A stretch of DNA of 64,000 nt, taken from the NCBI GenBank assembly GCA_905221615.1, contig CAJNDT010000136.1:829001-893000 (forward strand), read 5' to 3'. This document shows positions 46,598 through 58,318 of this stretch, in pieces. The stretch's first letter is position 1, and every line of letters begins with the position of its first letter. Source of the DNA: Symbiodinium sp. CCMP2592 (taxonomy: Eukaryota; Sar; Dinophyceae; Suessiales; Symbiodiniaceae). The position numbers were made by a program, and so were the translations under genes. Under the pieces are notes generated by a model that saw only the letters and a program-made list of their open reading frames with translations, did no database searches and was not told the DNA's origin.

Positions 46598-46703
46598 CTG
46601 GTTCTTAGCAGGGAATGGGGGAATGGATCATGGGGACTACCATTGGGCATTGTATACGGGCTACTATAGGGATCCTTTCCCCCATTCCCTATTAAGCACC
46701 AGG
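46598..46703. mobile_element. Hairpin element related to family T
   Basis: CTGGTTCTTAGCAGGGAATG pairs with CATTCCCTATTAAGCACCAG. It shares the AGGGAATGG-GGAATGG arm logic with family T, but the ends differ and lack the GTAAG word. It is flanked by GAAAATGT on both sides (a likely duplicated target). Confidence 0.7.
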
Positions 46704-46909
46704 GAGAAAATGTTGAAAGCCCAAAGCCCTGTCTGGGATTTACAAGAGTTTAGGCTTTTGGGTGCCAGGTTTTCAGCTCTAGGGCTTGAGGGTTTCAGGG
46801 TTTTAGGTGTTTAGAACGTGGAGTTTAGGGCTTCATTTCAGGGTGCAACATATTCTGATATTAAGTAAAGAGTGGTATCCTACTCCTTTCAGCTCTAGAT
46901 AAACACTGA

Positions 46910-47012
46910 AACCCTTAAACCCTCAACCCCTAAACCCTAAAACCCTAGAACCCCAAAACCCCTAGAACCCTAAACCTAAAACCCTAGAGCCCTAAACCGT
47001 CAAACCCTAACA
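46910..47012. repeat. Interstitial CCCTAAA-like tract
   Basis: About 100 bp of CCCTAAACC, CCCTAGAAC and ACCCTAAAA variants on the C-strand. Confidence 0.7.
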
Positions 47013-47198
47013 CCTCGAAGGCCTCGATGTTATGCTTGAAGTGTCTTCCCAGCCGAACAGACCACCAGTACAGGGCCGACGCATACCTCCACAAAGTGTG
47101 GCTCCTTGATCGAAAGGTTTGAAACCTTCACTTTGAGGTTCCTTCAAGGGTCCCTTTATAAAGGGATCTATAGGGGTTCTATCAGGGTATAGGGTTTA

Positions 47199-47295
47199 GG
47201 AGGTTCATGGTTAGTTATAAGTGGAGTTATAAGTCACGTAACTATAGTTATAAGCCCTATCAGGGGACGTCTAAGCCTACTTACAACTACCCATG
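47199..47295. mobile_element. Truncated family A MITE at satellite border
   Basis: The left arm GGAGGTTCATGGTTAGTTAT and the right inner arm CTTACAACTACCCATG are present, but the terminal AACCTCCAAGT is missing. In its place the 64-bp satellite begins within a few bases. Confidence 0.7.
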
Positions 47296-47300
47296 TTTGT

Positions 47301-49171
47301 ACGTTACCATCGCAAGGTTGTGGCTGTGAACAACTTACCAGCGAAAGGGTTTGGGGACACGATTACGTTACCGTCACAAGCTTGTGGTCGTGAACGACTC
47401 AACAGCGAAAGGGTTTGGGGACACGATTACGTTACCATCGCAAGCTTGTGGCTGTGAACAACGTACCAGCGAAAGGGTTTGGGGACACGATTGGGTTACC
47501 ATCGCCAGCTTCTGGCTGTGAACCATTTACCAGCGAAGACATTTGGGGACACGATTACGTTACCATCGCAAGGTTGTGGCTGTGAACAACTCACAAGCGA
47601 AAGGGTTTGGGGACACGATTGGGTTACCATCGCCAGCTTCTGGCTGTGAACCATTTACCAGCGAAGAGATTTGGGGACACGATTACGTTACCATCGCAAG
47701 CTTGTGGCTGTGAACGACTTACCGGCGGCGAAAGGGTTTGGGGACACGATTACGTTACCATCGCAAGCTTGTGGCTCTGAACAACTTGCCAGCGAAAGGG
47801 TTCGGGGACACGGTTACGTTACCATCGCAAGCTTGTGGTCGTGAACAACTTAACATCGAAAGGGTTTGGGGACACGGTTACGTTACCATCGCAAGCTTGT
47901 GGCTGTGAACAACTTGCCAGCGAAAGGGTTTGAGATCACGAGTACGTTACCTTCGCAAGCTTGTGGTCGTGAACAACTTACCAGCGAAAGGGCTTGATGA
48001 CACGGTTACGTTACCATCGCAAGCTTGTGGCTGTAAGCAACTTACCAGCAAAAGGGTTTGGAGACACGATTGCCATCGCAAGGTTGTGGCTCTGTGAACA
48101 ACATACCAGCGAAAGGATTTGGGGACACGGTTCCGTTACCATCGCAAGCTTGTGGCTGTGAACAACTTAACAGCGAAAGGGTTTGGGGACACGATTACGT
48201 TACCATCGCAAGCTTGTGGCTGTGAACAACGTACCAGCGAAAGGGTTTGGGGACACGACTACATTACCATCGCCAGGTTGTGGCTGTGAACAACCTACCA
48301 GTGAAAGGGTTTGGGGCCACGATTACGTTACCATCGCAAGCTTGTGGCTGTGAACAACCTACCAGCAGAAGGGTTTGGGGACACGATTACGTTACCATCG
48401 CAAGGTTGTGGCTGTGCACAACTCTCAAGCGAAAGGGTTTGGGGACACGATTGAGTTACCATCGCTAGCTTGTGGCTGTGTACAACATACCAGCGAAAGG
48501 ATTTGGGGACACAGTTCCATTACCATCGCAAGCTTATGGCTGTGAGCAACGTACCAGCGAAAGGGTTTGGGGACACGATTACGTTACCATCGCAAGCTTG
48601 TGGCTGTGAACAAGTCACAAGCGAAAGGGTTTGGGGACGCGATTACGTTACCGTCACAAGCTTGTGGTCGTGAACGACTCAACAGCGAAAGGGTTTGGGG
48701 ACACGATTACGTTACCATCGCAAGCTTGTGGCTGTGAACAACGTACCAGCGAAAGGGTTTGGGGACACGATTGGGTTACCATCGCCAGCTTCTGGCTGTG
48801 AACCATTTACCAGCGAAGACATTTGGGGACACGATTACGTTACCATCGCAAGGTTGTGGCTGTGAACAACTCACAAGCGAAAGGGTTTGGGGACACGATT
48901 ACGTTACCATCGCAAGCTTGTGGCTCTGAACCATTTACCAGCGAAGAGATTTGGGGACACGGTTACGTTACCAGCGCAAGGTTGTGGTTGTGCACAACTC
49001 ACAAGCGAAAGGGTTTGGGGACACGATTACGTTACCATCGCAAGCTTGTGGCTGTGAGCAACTTACAAGCGAAAGGGGTTTGGGGACACGACTACATTAC
49101 CATTGCCAGCTTGTGGCTGTGAACAACTTACCAGCGATACTGTTCAGCGACACGATTATGTTACCATCGCA
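47301..49171. repeat. 64-bp satellite array
   Basis: About 29 head-to-tail units, with a consensus running ACGATTACGTTACCATCGCA, AGCTTGTGGCTGTGAACAAC, TTACCAGCGAAAGGGTTTGG, GGAC. Unit variants (for example AACCATTTACCAGCGAAGA, GGTCGTGAACGACTCAACAG) recur in the same order: the block around 47340-47620 reappears at 48620-48900, an offset of 1280 bp or exactly 20 units, showing higher-order duplication. Since 64 is not a multiple of three, ORFs here change frame between units and are not genes. Confidence 0.92.
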
Positions 49172-52009
49172 ATTTTGTTTTGACCCCCTTCGATCGCATT
49201 ATTTATAGGGTTACATTGAGTCCGAAATTCAAGAAGTTTTCGTCGACTGATTTTACAAGTGACTGTTTCATGGGTGTGCCGCTGGGACCTCGAGGTGGTG
49301 TTTTAGGAAACGCAAGATATCCATTCGTTTGGCCTGGGAAAGCAAGAATGTAACAAAAGCCACGTTTGGCATGATGGACTTGAATAGTTGGTAAAACTAT
49401 TCCCTGTATAGGTTCTGTTGATATGCCCCAAAGCCCTACCAATCCCTTCCCCCTAACATGTCTTTCACCCCCCTAATATTAAAACATCCGGCCCTCGGGA
49501 TTTCGAGGTTTAGGGCACACAATTTAAAAAACAACATTCGGGGGTCCTAAGACTGTATTAGGTTGTAATAAAGCCAAGACTACAACAGTACTGAACCGAA
49601 AAGACCATGGCTTTAGGGTTTAGGGGTTCGGAGCTTAAGCCTTAGGGCTTCAGGATTCAGTTCTTTAAAAATTCGGGGCTGTAGGGCTTAAGGTTCAAAG
49701 TTTAAGGCTTAGGGCGGGACTGTTTGCTCTATAGCCGGGGCGGTTGCGTGTTGGGCGGTTTGTTTGGCTCATAATTACTCTCAATCCCACTCATACCCGG
49801 ATGCCGCCGAAACCCACCTTAATATGAAAAAAGCAGGCCCCGAAATCCAATTGTTTTTATTAGGGGAAGGGGGGTCTTGTGGTGGTCGTGGACAGTCTTG
49901 GTCATCGTGGTCCTCATGGTTGTCGTGTCGTGGTGTTGTATCACTGTCATGTAAGATTCAGAACGGGTATTGATGCTCATGACAATAACTATAACCATGA
50001 CGTGCTGAAAAGCTGTGGAATTGTTGAATTGACGGTCCCCTGGAAGCTTTAGCAGTAGCCGCAGCCATGGTTGTGGCTGTGGCTTCAGTAGCAGCAGCAA
50101 TAGCAGTAGTAGTGGTCGTCGTAGTAGTAGTGGTCGTAGTAGTAGTAGTAGTAGCAGCCGTATCAGTCGCAGTAGTGGTAGCTTGGGAACCTTTCTCTTG
50201 GACGCAGGGTTGAAGGAGTCAGCCAAAGATGGGATGTCAAGAGGGCACGGTATTTACGGCAGCGCTGAGTATTGGGTGCGACCCACGCAAAGAGTTGCTG
50301 ATGTCAGAGATCAAGGTGCCGAGAGTTTGAGTTTTTTGGACACCGCAATGGGCTGGGCAACAAATCGGCGAATGGTGGGCCTGAAGAGTTGGTGATTCAA
50401 GTCTGTATACAGTACAGCAAGAACCCTGCAAGTCCAGGCATTTAAGCAATTTACACAATGTTCGCATGTATTGCCAAAGAACTCGGACCTTTACACAAAT
50501 CGCGTTTTTAACGGGGCTAACGGAACTGGGGCTTTGCATTCGGCCACGCATCAGACATCATCAGATGTTCACAAGACCACAGGACCTTGACAGAAGATAC
50601 TCGTTACATCAGCAGTCCTTTCTTTAGAGAGAAACACCAAGTCCTCAATATGCCTGAATTAACCCGGGTTGACAGCTGTACACTGAGCTCTCAGGAGGAT
50701 TTGCCCAGTTGCTACGCGTGAAAAGCACGTAGGTTCATGCAAAGGTGCCAGAAGATAAATGTTAGGTCGGACCTAACGTAGATTATAAAGGTCCTCACAG
50801 CACCCTGTGTGACCCGTAAGAAGCGTTCAGTAAGACTTTCGACGTTGAGTCTGGCACATGATGTTCTTGCCTGCGGGCGGATGATGCAGGCTCGCTCTAG
50901 CGGTCGTGGTGTTTTCAGGCGGGGGTGATTCGCGTCTGGGCCGGATAGTTTGACGATGTCGGTTTCGCACATGATCTTCCGACGATGCCCAGCCGCAACT
51001 GATTGCTTCGATGCTAGACGGGAATGGCGAGCACTTGACCCCGAGCCTTGCAAAGCCAGACTCACCCTAACTCCGGGATGCGCAGGAGAATATGCATGAG
51101 TAGGCTGTCGAATAGCCAGGCCAGCCAGCATGATATCACGATGATCGACATTTCTGGTGATGGCGCTCGCCCTGTTTATTATCTGTGTTACTACAGTGCT
51201 ATGTTGCTGTTGGTGTTCTTGCAGGCAGCTAGTATCTTCGTCGGGTCTTCCACGATATCGAATTTTACAGCATGTTTTCATTGCTGACATATCTCATTGT
51301 TATTCCTAATCAAAAAAATCGAGGCTCTGCTCGTGCGAGGCATTTCCGTCGGCAGGATGGAGCTCTGCCACTGCAGCAGGGCACGGCAAGCACCACGAGA
51401 CTTGTGCGTCGTTTAAAACTCGCCGCTGCCTTTGCGCAGAACTTACGATCGCTGAGCCCTTCATTTGACCATGTTTTAGGGTGTTCTTCAAGACGATGTC
51501 TGAAGTGCAAGAATCTCGGAAGAGTCCTTGTTTACGGTTTGGACGCAGATGAGGTCTTCCCTTCGGTGCTAGGCCCGACCTCTCAGGAGCAAGCGGGAAC
51601 TTAGGAGCTCCCGCTTTAGCTGGCCCGCGACAGCCCCGATCTGAAACGCCAACCCTAGAGCCGAGACCAGACTGTCTAAATCCCAGACCCCTACCCCAGT
51701 GTGAACTTTCCCCAGCTAAATCACGTAGTGGATCGACTGCGGCTGTGAGCTGCCTCCACGCCTCCGCACTAAGTTTTCACGCTGCGCAGGTTCTTTTCAA
51801 TAAGGTTTAATCCTTACATTTTCTGACCTTTTAAATCCTCAACTCCTGATCAACGCTGAACTCCAACCCCAGCAATCGACGTGCCCGGGCAGACCCAGAC
51901 GCTGCCTGCGAGAAGTACCGGCAAGGCCCGACAAATTCAAGGAATTGAAAACTGGGAATATGTTGTAAAGCTGTTCAGTGGTGATGGCATATCTAAGCAT
52001 TTGTAACTC
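49172..52009. other. Gene-free region with AGT/CGT microsatellite
   Basis: TTTAGGG-like words at 49610-49710 and an imperfect GTAGTAGTGGTCGT trinucleotide repeat at 50070-50175. ORFs at 50700-51600 occur on both strands in moderately GC-rich DNA without recognisable domains. No supported gene. Confidence 0.4.
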
Positions 52010-52266
52010 TTGTATATACGTAATTATATAGCTTTGTATGTATGTGTGTATATATATAAAATGTCTAAACTAATTCATAACATATATATAGATATATAAA
52101 CAATTTTAATGTATACATATGTATATATACATATGCCCCCCTCCCCCCGATCACAGACCATGCACTACGACTGAGTTGAAAGGGCATGGTCTGTCAACGG
52201 GGGGGGTGACCATACATATATATATATATATATGTATATAAAAATCTATATATATATATATATATT

Positions 52267-52315
<49 letters not shown>
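52010..52315. repeat. Palindromic CAGACCATGC element between TA arrays
   Basis: The centre (52150-52200) is a palindrome: ACAGACCATGCACTACGACT then GAGTTGAAAGGGCATGGTCTGT. Poly-C lies on its left and poly-G on its right, and long (TA)n runs lie outside on both sides, the right one reaching about 100 bp. The reverse complement of the centre matches 12948-13006 almost base for base. It is therefore a mobile or at least dispersed unit that carries or targets TA microsatellites. Confidence 0.7.
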
Positions 52316-52666
52316 TTTTTTGAGTTCCAACATCTGTTGAGTGATTGTTTAGTCTTCTTTTGGCGTAGAAGTGATTTCTTGAATCCGTCGTCAGGCTCAT
52401 CAGCCTTGAGAAATAAGCATGTCAACACAATGGTTTCCTGTAGATGTTCCATAAAGGCAAGTGTGTCACAGTCTCCGGCATCAGACTGGACGTTTGAGCT
52501 GGGGATCCATGCTGTTGATATGCACATAGGGCACAGGCCTTTAACCACGGGAACAGAGATCGCCACAGCAACTGCCGCGATATGCCACGATTAACGACGG
52601 TGTCAAGAAGTTAAGAGCGTCTAGCGTCCTGCGCAATCCGCAGGGCTTTTGCTTGCAACCACTTCA

Positions 52667-53739
52667 ATGATGGCAATGATTCCGCCAGAGGCCATGCGCC
52701 AGAAGCTGGATGCACTCGCACGGCCCTTTAACCAGATGCTGGTAAGAGAGCAAGAGCTGGAGCTGGAGTTCAGGGCTATGGATTCTGACGATTCTTCCAT
52801 AGCCCTCGTGAGCAACACAGATGAGGCGGTGCAGGAGATGATGTCCGGACACGCCTTAGGCTTTCAACCGGAACGAGCGTTCGACACCCTGCCCGTGTAC
52901 CAGGTTTGCTTCAACCTGCGCCGGCATCCAAAGACAGGCATCTTCCATTCGTTGAAGGAGAAACTCACCATCGAGATTCAGAAATCTCCTGGAGCTGAGG
53001 AGTCCAATCGACTCTTGGAGGTGTACGTTGAGATGGTTGGCGGAAACTTCCGCAGAGACAAGGTTACCGAGCAAGAATGTTGCCTTCGACTATGCTTCTG
53101 GACTATCGAGAAACGGCCAGTGTTCCTGTCCAGTGTGTTCTGGCCCAGAGGAGGTTGCATGGTGGATAAGAACGGGATGCCGGTGACCATTGAGAATGGG
53201 GGCTATCTCTCTGACCCCCAGCACGACACTACAATCGCTGATGCTGGTGCGGTCTATGATCGGGTGGAAGAAGTTGAGCTTCCCGAGGAAGTTCTGCAAG
53301 CTTGGGATCAGGGCCAATGTTATCCAGGAGACATACATCAAGCATGCAGGACGGCTGCAGTTCCTTCGAGTTGCCTGTGGGAAGCTCGCCACCTATTTTC
53401 CAAAACCACAACAGATTCTCACTTGCGGATGACGAAGCCGATGAGCCATTAGGATGCATCGTGAGCAGGGTTATCAGCAGGTGGAGGGGCGTCAGAGTGG
53501 CAGGGATTCTACCCAACGTTGCGCGGCAGTTGATTCTCTCCTACCTGTTCTTCCCTCTGGAGCCACGTTCCTTTTCAGGAAGCCTGGCGGTTGCAGTGGG
53601 CGTGCAAACGACCCCGGACAGGATGAAAATGAAGGATCAGGAAGACAGCGAAAAGGAAGGCGAGTGTCTCTTTTGCAGAGGGCCTGCGGTTAGTTGGCTG
53701 GGTGGCACGGAGTGTGAAAGCTGCTTCATGGAGCATTGA
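52667..53739 (+). pseudogene. Unrecognised gene broken by two frameshifts
   Basis: The ATG at 52667 opens a coding-looking frame (MMAMIPPEAMRQKLDALARP...) that stays protein-like to about 53300. Reading sense then moves to the +1 frame (NVIQETYIKHAGRLQFLRVA) to about 53415, and then to the next +1 frame (ADDEADEPLGCIVSRVISRW) through to a stop at 53739. The total is about 357 codons. The N-terminal third is acidic and helical; the middle has many Cys, Trp and Phe; the C-terminus has a CLFCRGP...CESCF Cys4 pattern that could bind zinc. I recognise no family. Two single-base insertions, sequencing error, or two very small introns could explain the shifts; no convincing intron was seen. The flanks are TA and CTA microsatellites. 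Confidence 0.45.
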
Positions 53740-54399
53740 CCAGCGAGCTATTGTAGACTCGCACAACCAAAGGTCCATGAATCGTCTGCAAACTGGATTG
53801 AAAATGAACCCGTCGGATGCGGTTCCTGGTCGCAGAGGTTTGAGATAGGCTTGAGATATGTTAGACAGGCTTCGGATAGGTTTAAGATAGTCTTCAGATA
53901 GGTTTAGTCAGTTTTGACTTGTCAAGATCATGGCTTCCCGGGACGTGGTTCAATGGCCGGCTGTGAGATGTTAAGCCTTGCAACGACTCAATTGAGACTA
54001 GCCGGGGTTGGTTGGACATATATATATATATACACACACATATTTGGCTGCTTTTCAGGAAGGACTTGCTTCATATGTTACAGTTCGTATACATGTACAT
54101 TTACGTTTGTATGCGTAGACGTACTAACGGTATGAATGTACAAGTATCTACCTATAGGCTGTGTTATATATATATGTATGCACTTATACATATATATATA
54201 TATATAGTACAGATCCTTAGCCTGGATTTCGGGACTTGCGAATGAATACGAGGGCCTGGCTACACGCAGTTGGTAAAATTGGCATGCAATCTAATTTGCC
54301 CCAAAGCCACGCGAATCTGCAGCACTGCTCCATACTGCTTCCTTTTGCAGTCCTGTTCCAGAGCCCAGTTCCCTACCGCGTCTCATTCCGGGTGGGGTT
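53740..54399. other. Gene-free region with TA runs
   Basis: GGCTTCGGATAGGTTTAAGATAG-like direct repeats at 53838-53910 (unit about 20-23 bp, TTGAGATA/TTCAGATAGG). Short TA/CA runs near 54018-54042 and 54185-54207. No gene. Confidence 0.55.
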
Positions 54400-54541
54400 G
54401 CGTGACCACTACCGCTACAGCCGCTACAACTACCTTACCGCTGAACTGCACCTACGCCTACTCCTACGCCTATTCCGATTCCTACCTACTATTTCGACGA
54501 CGACGACTACTACTACTCCCAGGTCCTACGCCTACTCCCAT

Positions 54542-54579
<38 letters not shown>

Positions 54580-54645
54580 GTACTACTACTACTACTACTA
54601 CTACTATTACTGCTACTGCTACTACTACTACTACTACTGCTACTG

Positions 54646-54681
<36 letters not shown>

Positions 54682-54682
54682 T

Positions 54683-54736
<54 letters not shown>

Positions 54737-54766
54737 ACTGCTACTACCCAGTCACTATACTGCTAT

Positions 54767-54798
<32 letters not shown>

Positions 54799-54831
54799 GT
54801 ACTACTACTAACTACTACTGATACTACTACA

Positions 54832-54882
<51 letters not shown>

Positions 54883-55118
54883 GCTACTGCTATGCACGAC
54901 TACTACGACGACGACTGCAGCTACTACTCTTTTCTCTTATCCTAGTCCTGCTGCTACTGCTCCTGCTCCCACTCTGCTACTGCTACGGGCACTGTTGCTG
55001 CTACTACCCTTCTTCTTCTTCTGACTACTACTACTACTACTACCACCACTACTACTTCTGCTACTACTGCTACGACTGCTGCGACTGCTACTACTACTAC
55101 TACTACTACTACTACTGC
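54400..55118. repeat. Long CTA/ACT trinucleotide array
   Basis: About 700 bp of (CTA)n with CTG, CGA and CTT interruptions, purest at 54545-54880. Depending on frame it translates as poly-Thr, poly-Tyr or poly-Leu; I do not call it coding. Confidence 0.9.
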
Positions 55119-56254
55119 TTCACTGCTTACCTTCTGTTGTTACTGTTGTTCATTCGAACATCATTGACCCAAAGATCTGTCAGGTTACGCACATCGGGAC
55201 CACGACGACTTTCCACAGCGCCGAGGGCAACTATTCAGTCTTCACCCCGGCAGCCGCCCAAGCTGCGCTTCCGGTTTGGGGTTGCGGGTTTTGACGTCCG
55301 ATTTATTGGGCGCCGATTTGAACGAAGTGGTGTGGCTTGTGCGAGGCTTTGGGTGAAGAGGGGTCTGTTCTTCTTTTTGGATCTTAGTTAGCATTCTTGA
55401 TCTCATCCGGTGGATTCAGTAAGGCTGCATCGTCGCGGCACGATATGGATGCCGCTATAGAACTTGACATCTGGCAGTTTAAGGGTCATGGATTGCGGTG
55501 AATAGGATGTAGACTTATGGCAGCTACAAGTAGTAGTGCCCGATGTGCGGCTACCGCCCCCTTTCGCATACTAAGTTACTGAAACCAACCTGCTGGCTCA
55601 ATCCCTCAATCGCCCAGCCCTACAAGTGCATCCTTGGTGTAACCCCAAGGGTCCAAGTACCTAATCATCATATACTTTCCAAAATCCTAACCTACATAGC
55701 TACCGTCCTAAAGCCGACTACCTAATTATTGGGTCCTTTGGAACCTTAGGGTAATGGCCGGACTGCAGTGCGTAAACAGCTGACACCCAAAAGCATGCAG
55801 CACGCGAGCCCCAAAATCCTACATAGTTACCAAGCCCTGTCCCACACCGTTGAAGACAAGCCTTCAACTCCTAAGGAAGCGCTCCGAGCAAGCGAATCCT
55901 TCAATCCCAAGCCCCTGAAACGGCCAGATCCTTCGATCCCAGACCTTTCTCCTCCCAGTCAAGAATTTCTCAATAACCCTAAACCCTAAACCCAAACCCC
56001 CTTAGAAACCACTTCACGAGCCTTGAAATCCCCCTAACCTCCGTCCCGAGGCCATGGAAGCCGGTCGAGGGCTTTGCTTCCTATGGCTTTTTGCGTGGTG
56101 GGGGAGGGGGGGTTAAGGGTTTAGGGTTTAGGGGGGCTAGGGGCTCAGGGTTTCGGGCAAACACTTGCAAGTGAGGATGTCCGACAGTGCCGTGTGATAC
56201 ATCCACATCCCCTTCGAAGGGTTTCGGGGCTTTGCGGCTCAGGGCACGCTGTCT
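55119..56254. other. Gene-free region
   Basis: CCCTAAACCC words at 55978-56000 and TTTAGGG words at 56112-56150. A decayed hairpin (CCAAGGGTCCAAGTACCTAA then TAATTATTGGGTCCTTTGG) lies at about 55643-55742. No supported gene. Confidence 0.4.
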
Positions 56255-56343
56255 GGGTGGTTGTAAAACTTATGGTCCCTTTTTGGGTACCCTAAATATA
56301 TAAGGTGCCGTATTAAAAGGGACCCTAATTTTGACAACCACCC
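56255..56343. mobile_element. Hairpin MITE, family D copy 2
   Basis: An 89-bp element: GGGTGGTTGTAAAACTTATG and GGTCCCTTTT pair with AAAAGGGACC and CTAATTTTGACAACCACCC. The core is GGGTACCCTAAATATATAAG. Confidence 0.85.
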
Positions 56344-57661
56344 GTATGGGACTTAGCATTCAGGTTTGGGTGGATTTAGTCTTTGGTTTATTGGTGCTCA
56401 GTACTACTTGTGCATCTCGGAATCTGTCGCAGTCTGCCTGCGTCAGGCAAGATGTGCCATGCCAGTTGAAGTGAAGAGCACGCTTGCAGCCGGGTGCTGC
56501 AAATCATAATTTTCAGTAGTTCGGTTTTTCTTTGGGTTCTAAAGTTCAGCATTACAGTAGTAGCTGCCGTTTTAGGGTTTGGTATTTGACTTTTCGGGTT
56601 TGAGGCGGATAGAGGGTTGTGCTGGTGATGAGTTGAGGTGCGGGGATTGCTGTGTCGGGAAGGATCCTTGCTGAGACTCTCGGCGTCGGCAGGATTCGTA
56701 CCCAGATTGCATACATACGTACATGCGTGCATACATGCCTCGATGGATCTATGTATGCATGTATAAAGACAGTTTATAGACTGTTTAAAACTAGACTCCA
56801 CTGTAGGTAACAGCAAATGAATTTCCGATGCACTCTGTGGAAGGTCAGTCGCTGCCTCGCCACTAACTCACTGTTGCTGCGAAAGTTGCTTTGAACCATG
56901 CCAAAACAACCGCTTAAACCCTAAAAGCTCTAAGACCTAAACCCTCCAGCCCTAAACCCTGAACCCTACTCCCTAAAGCCTAAATCAGCCTAAATCCTAA
57001 TCCGTGCCGATTCACATCTTGCTGACGAGGCTTCAGGCTTGCTGACAGTTGCTCTGATTTAAGTTTCCCTCGAGGGTACCAGATACCAATAGCTCACTTA
57101 GGGGATTAGGGTTTAATTAGGGCTCAGTACATTGATGGGCCGAAATCGGTAGCAGATGTTTTATCTTTCCGCGGAGCATCATGAATGACACGGAATAAGG
57201 CGGGTCAATGCCGGCCCCAGCAGCCACCCCGGGAACGGTGCGGTGCTTAGGGCAAGGATGTGAGTGGAATTCGTGCATGAACCATCTCCCTTCCAGTTGC
57301 AGTGTAGCGCGGGCCTCATTGCCAGAGGCCCCAAGCACAGAGCCTTTGGCTGCATGCTGCGGCTTCCTCCTGCTCCTGGTGCTGCTGCTGCTGCTGCTGC
57401 AAGCATTGGTGTGTAGAAGGGTAGGACTGATGTCCGCGGTGACTGAGCCATCGGCTTCCGATTCACAGGGTGTCAGAGATCCTCGCACACAGTCCTGTTG
57501 GCTCGTGCCAGCGACCCCAACTCTGATGCCCCACAGGTCTAACTCCCACGCCCTCGCCCTTAGACTGTCCCTACGCATCCCTACGCCCAAAATCCAAAAC
57601 CCTAGAGCTAAGATCCGAAACCACAGCCGAAAACCGGAAAGCCCTGCGACGGTGCTGCCGG
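56344..57661. other. Gene-free region
   Basis: CTG microsatellite at 57379-57400, CATACATACGTACATGCGTG-type repeat at 56710-56765, and CCCTAAA-like words at 56920-57000. ORFs around 57117-57717 overlap antisense and show no family. Confidence 0.4.
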
Positions 57662-57772
57662 TTAATGTAGGGGCCTTAAAAATTAGCTATACTGTTTTGG
57701 GGGGTTCCGTATTCTAATTATAGTCTACTATACCCCCAAATCCTATTCTAATTATTAAGGCCCCTTTCTTAT
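57662..57772. mobile_element. Hairpin MITE, family B second full copy
   Basis: The left arm TTAATGTAGGGGCCTTAAAA pairs with a right arm ending CTAATTATTAAGGCCCCTTT, with TTTTGGGGGGTT against CCCCCAAATCC inside. Next to it, at 57820-57850, is another loose right arm (CTAATTATTAAGGCTCCTC). Confidence 0.75.
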
Positions 57773-57928
57773 ACTACCCTTATCGATCCCTTATAGTAAC
57801 CCTTATAGACCCCTTTAACGGGAACCCTGCTCTAATTATTAAGGCTCCTCTATATTATCCTCCCCTCCCCTCGCCCCCGAGGTTTCCTTGCCGATGCCCA
57901 GCGCAGAGGCCCCAGAAGACAGGACTCC

Positions 57929-58060
57929 GGTTTAGGGCTTAAGGGTTTAGGGGTTTAGGGTTTAAGGGTTTAGGGGTTTAGGGTTTAGGGTTTAAGGGTT
58001 TAGGGGTTTAGGGGTTTAGGGTTTAGGGTTTAAGGGTTTAGGGGTTTAGGGTCTAGGGCT
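57929..58060. repeat. TTTAGGG interstitial telomere-like array
   Basis: The cleanest telomere-type tract in the window: about 130 bp of GGTTTAGGG, GGTTTAAGGG and GGGGTTTAGGG units, all on the G-strand. It sits between family B and family K hairpin elements, so it is not a chromosome end. Confidence 0.85.
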
Positions 58061-58071
58061 TTAAGGGAACT

Positions 58072-58156
58072 CCAGAAAGTTGGAATATGGATTAATGGCA
58101 GGATCCCCTATAATTTACCATAAAGGGGTTAGGATAATCATATTCCAACTTTCTGG
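58072..58156. mobile_element. Hairpin MITE, family K
   Basis: An 85-bp element with near-perfect arms CCAGAAAGTTGGAATATGGA and ATCATATTCCAACTTTCTGG. The core is GGATCCCCTATAATTTACCA. Confidence 0.85.
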
Positions 58157-58201
58157 CTTCTAGGGCTTAGGACTCCGGGCTTCGGCGAAGGGTGCAACAG
58201 T

Positions 58202-58318
58202 ACTTGGAGGTTCATGGTTAGTTATAAGTAGGGTTATAAGCCCCCTAATAGGAGTTATAACTATAGTTGCCCGACTTATAACCCCACTTATAACTAACTA
58301 CCCAGGAACCTCCAAGTA
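58202..58318. mobile_element. Hairpin MITE, family A copy 5
   Basis: The left arm ACTTGGAGGTTCATGGTTAG pairs with the right arm CTACCCAGGAACCTCCAAGT, plus GTTATAAGTAGGGTTATAAG against CTTATAACCCCACTTATAAC. 117 bp. Confidence 0.85.

Noticed and set aside
47301..49171. ORFs encoding repeated GTRLHYHR-like peptides in the satellite
   Set aside because: The unit is 64 bp, so frame changes every unit. The peptides reflect the repeat, with no start, domain or termination pattern.
47301..49171. Regular repeats considered as a CRISPR array
   Set aside because: Units are contiguous with no unique spacers, there are no cas genes, and the context is eukaryotic.
54270..54821. Thr-, Tyr- and Val-rich ORFs in the CTA array
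   Set aside because: Pure trinucleotide-repeat translations in all frames.
57117..57717. Overlapping 157- and 169-codon ORFs on opposite strands with a Leu/Ser run
   Set aside because: The hydrophobic stretch is a CTG microsatellite translation, and the two ORFs are mutual shadows.
57929..58060. True chromosome end
   Set aside because: The TTTAGGG tract is short, degenerate and followed by 6 kb of ordinary sequence, so it is interstitial.
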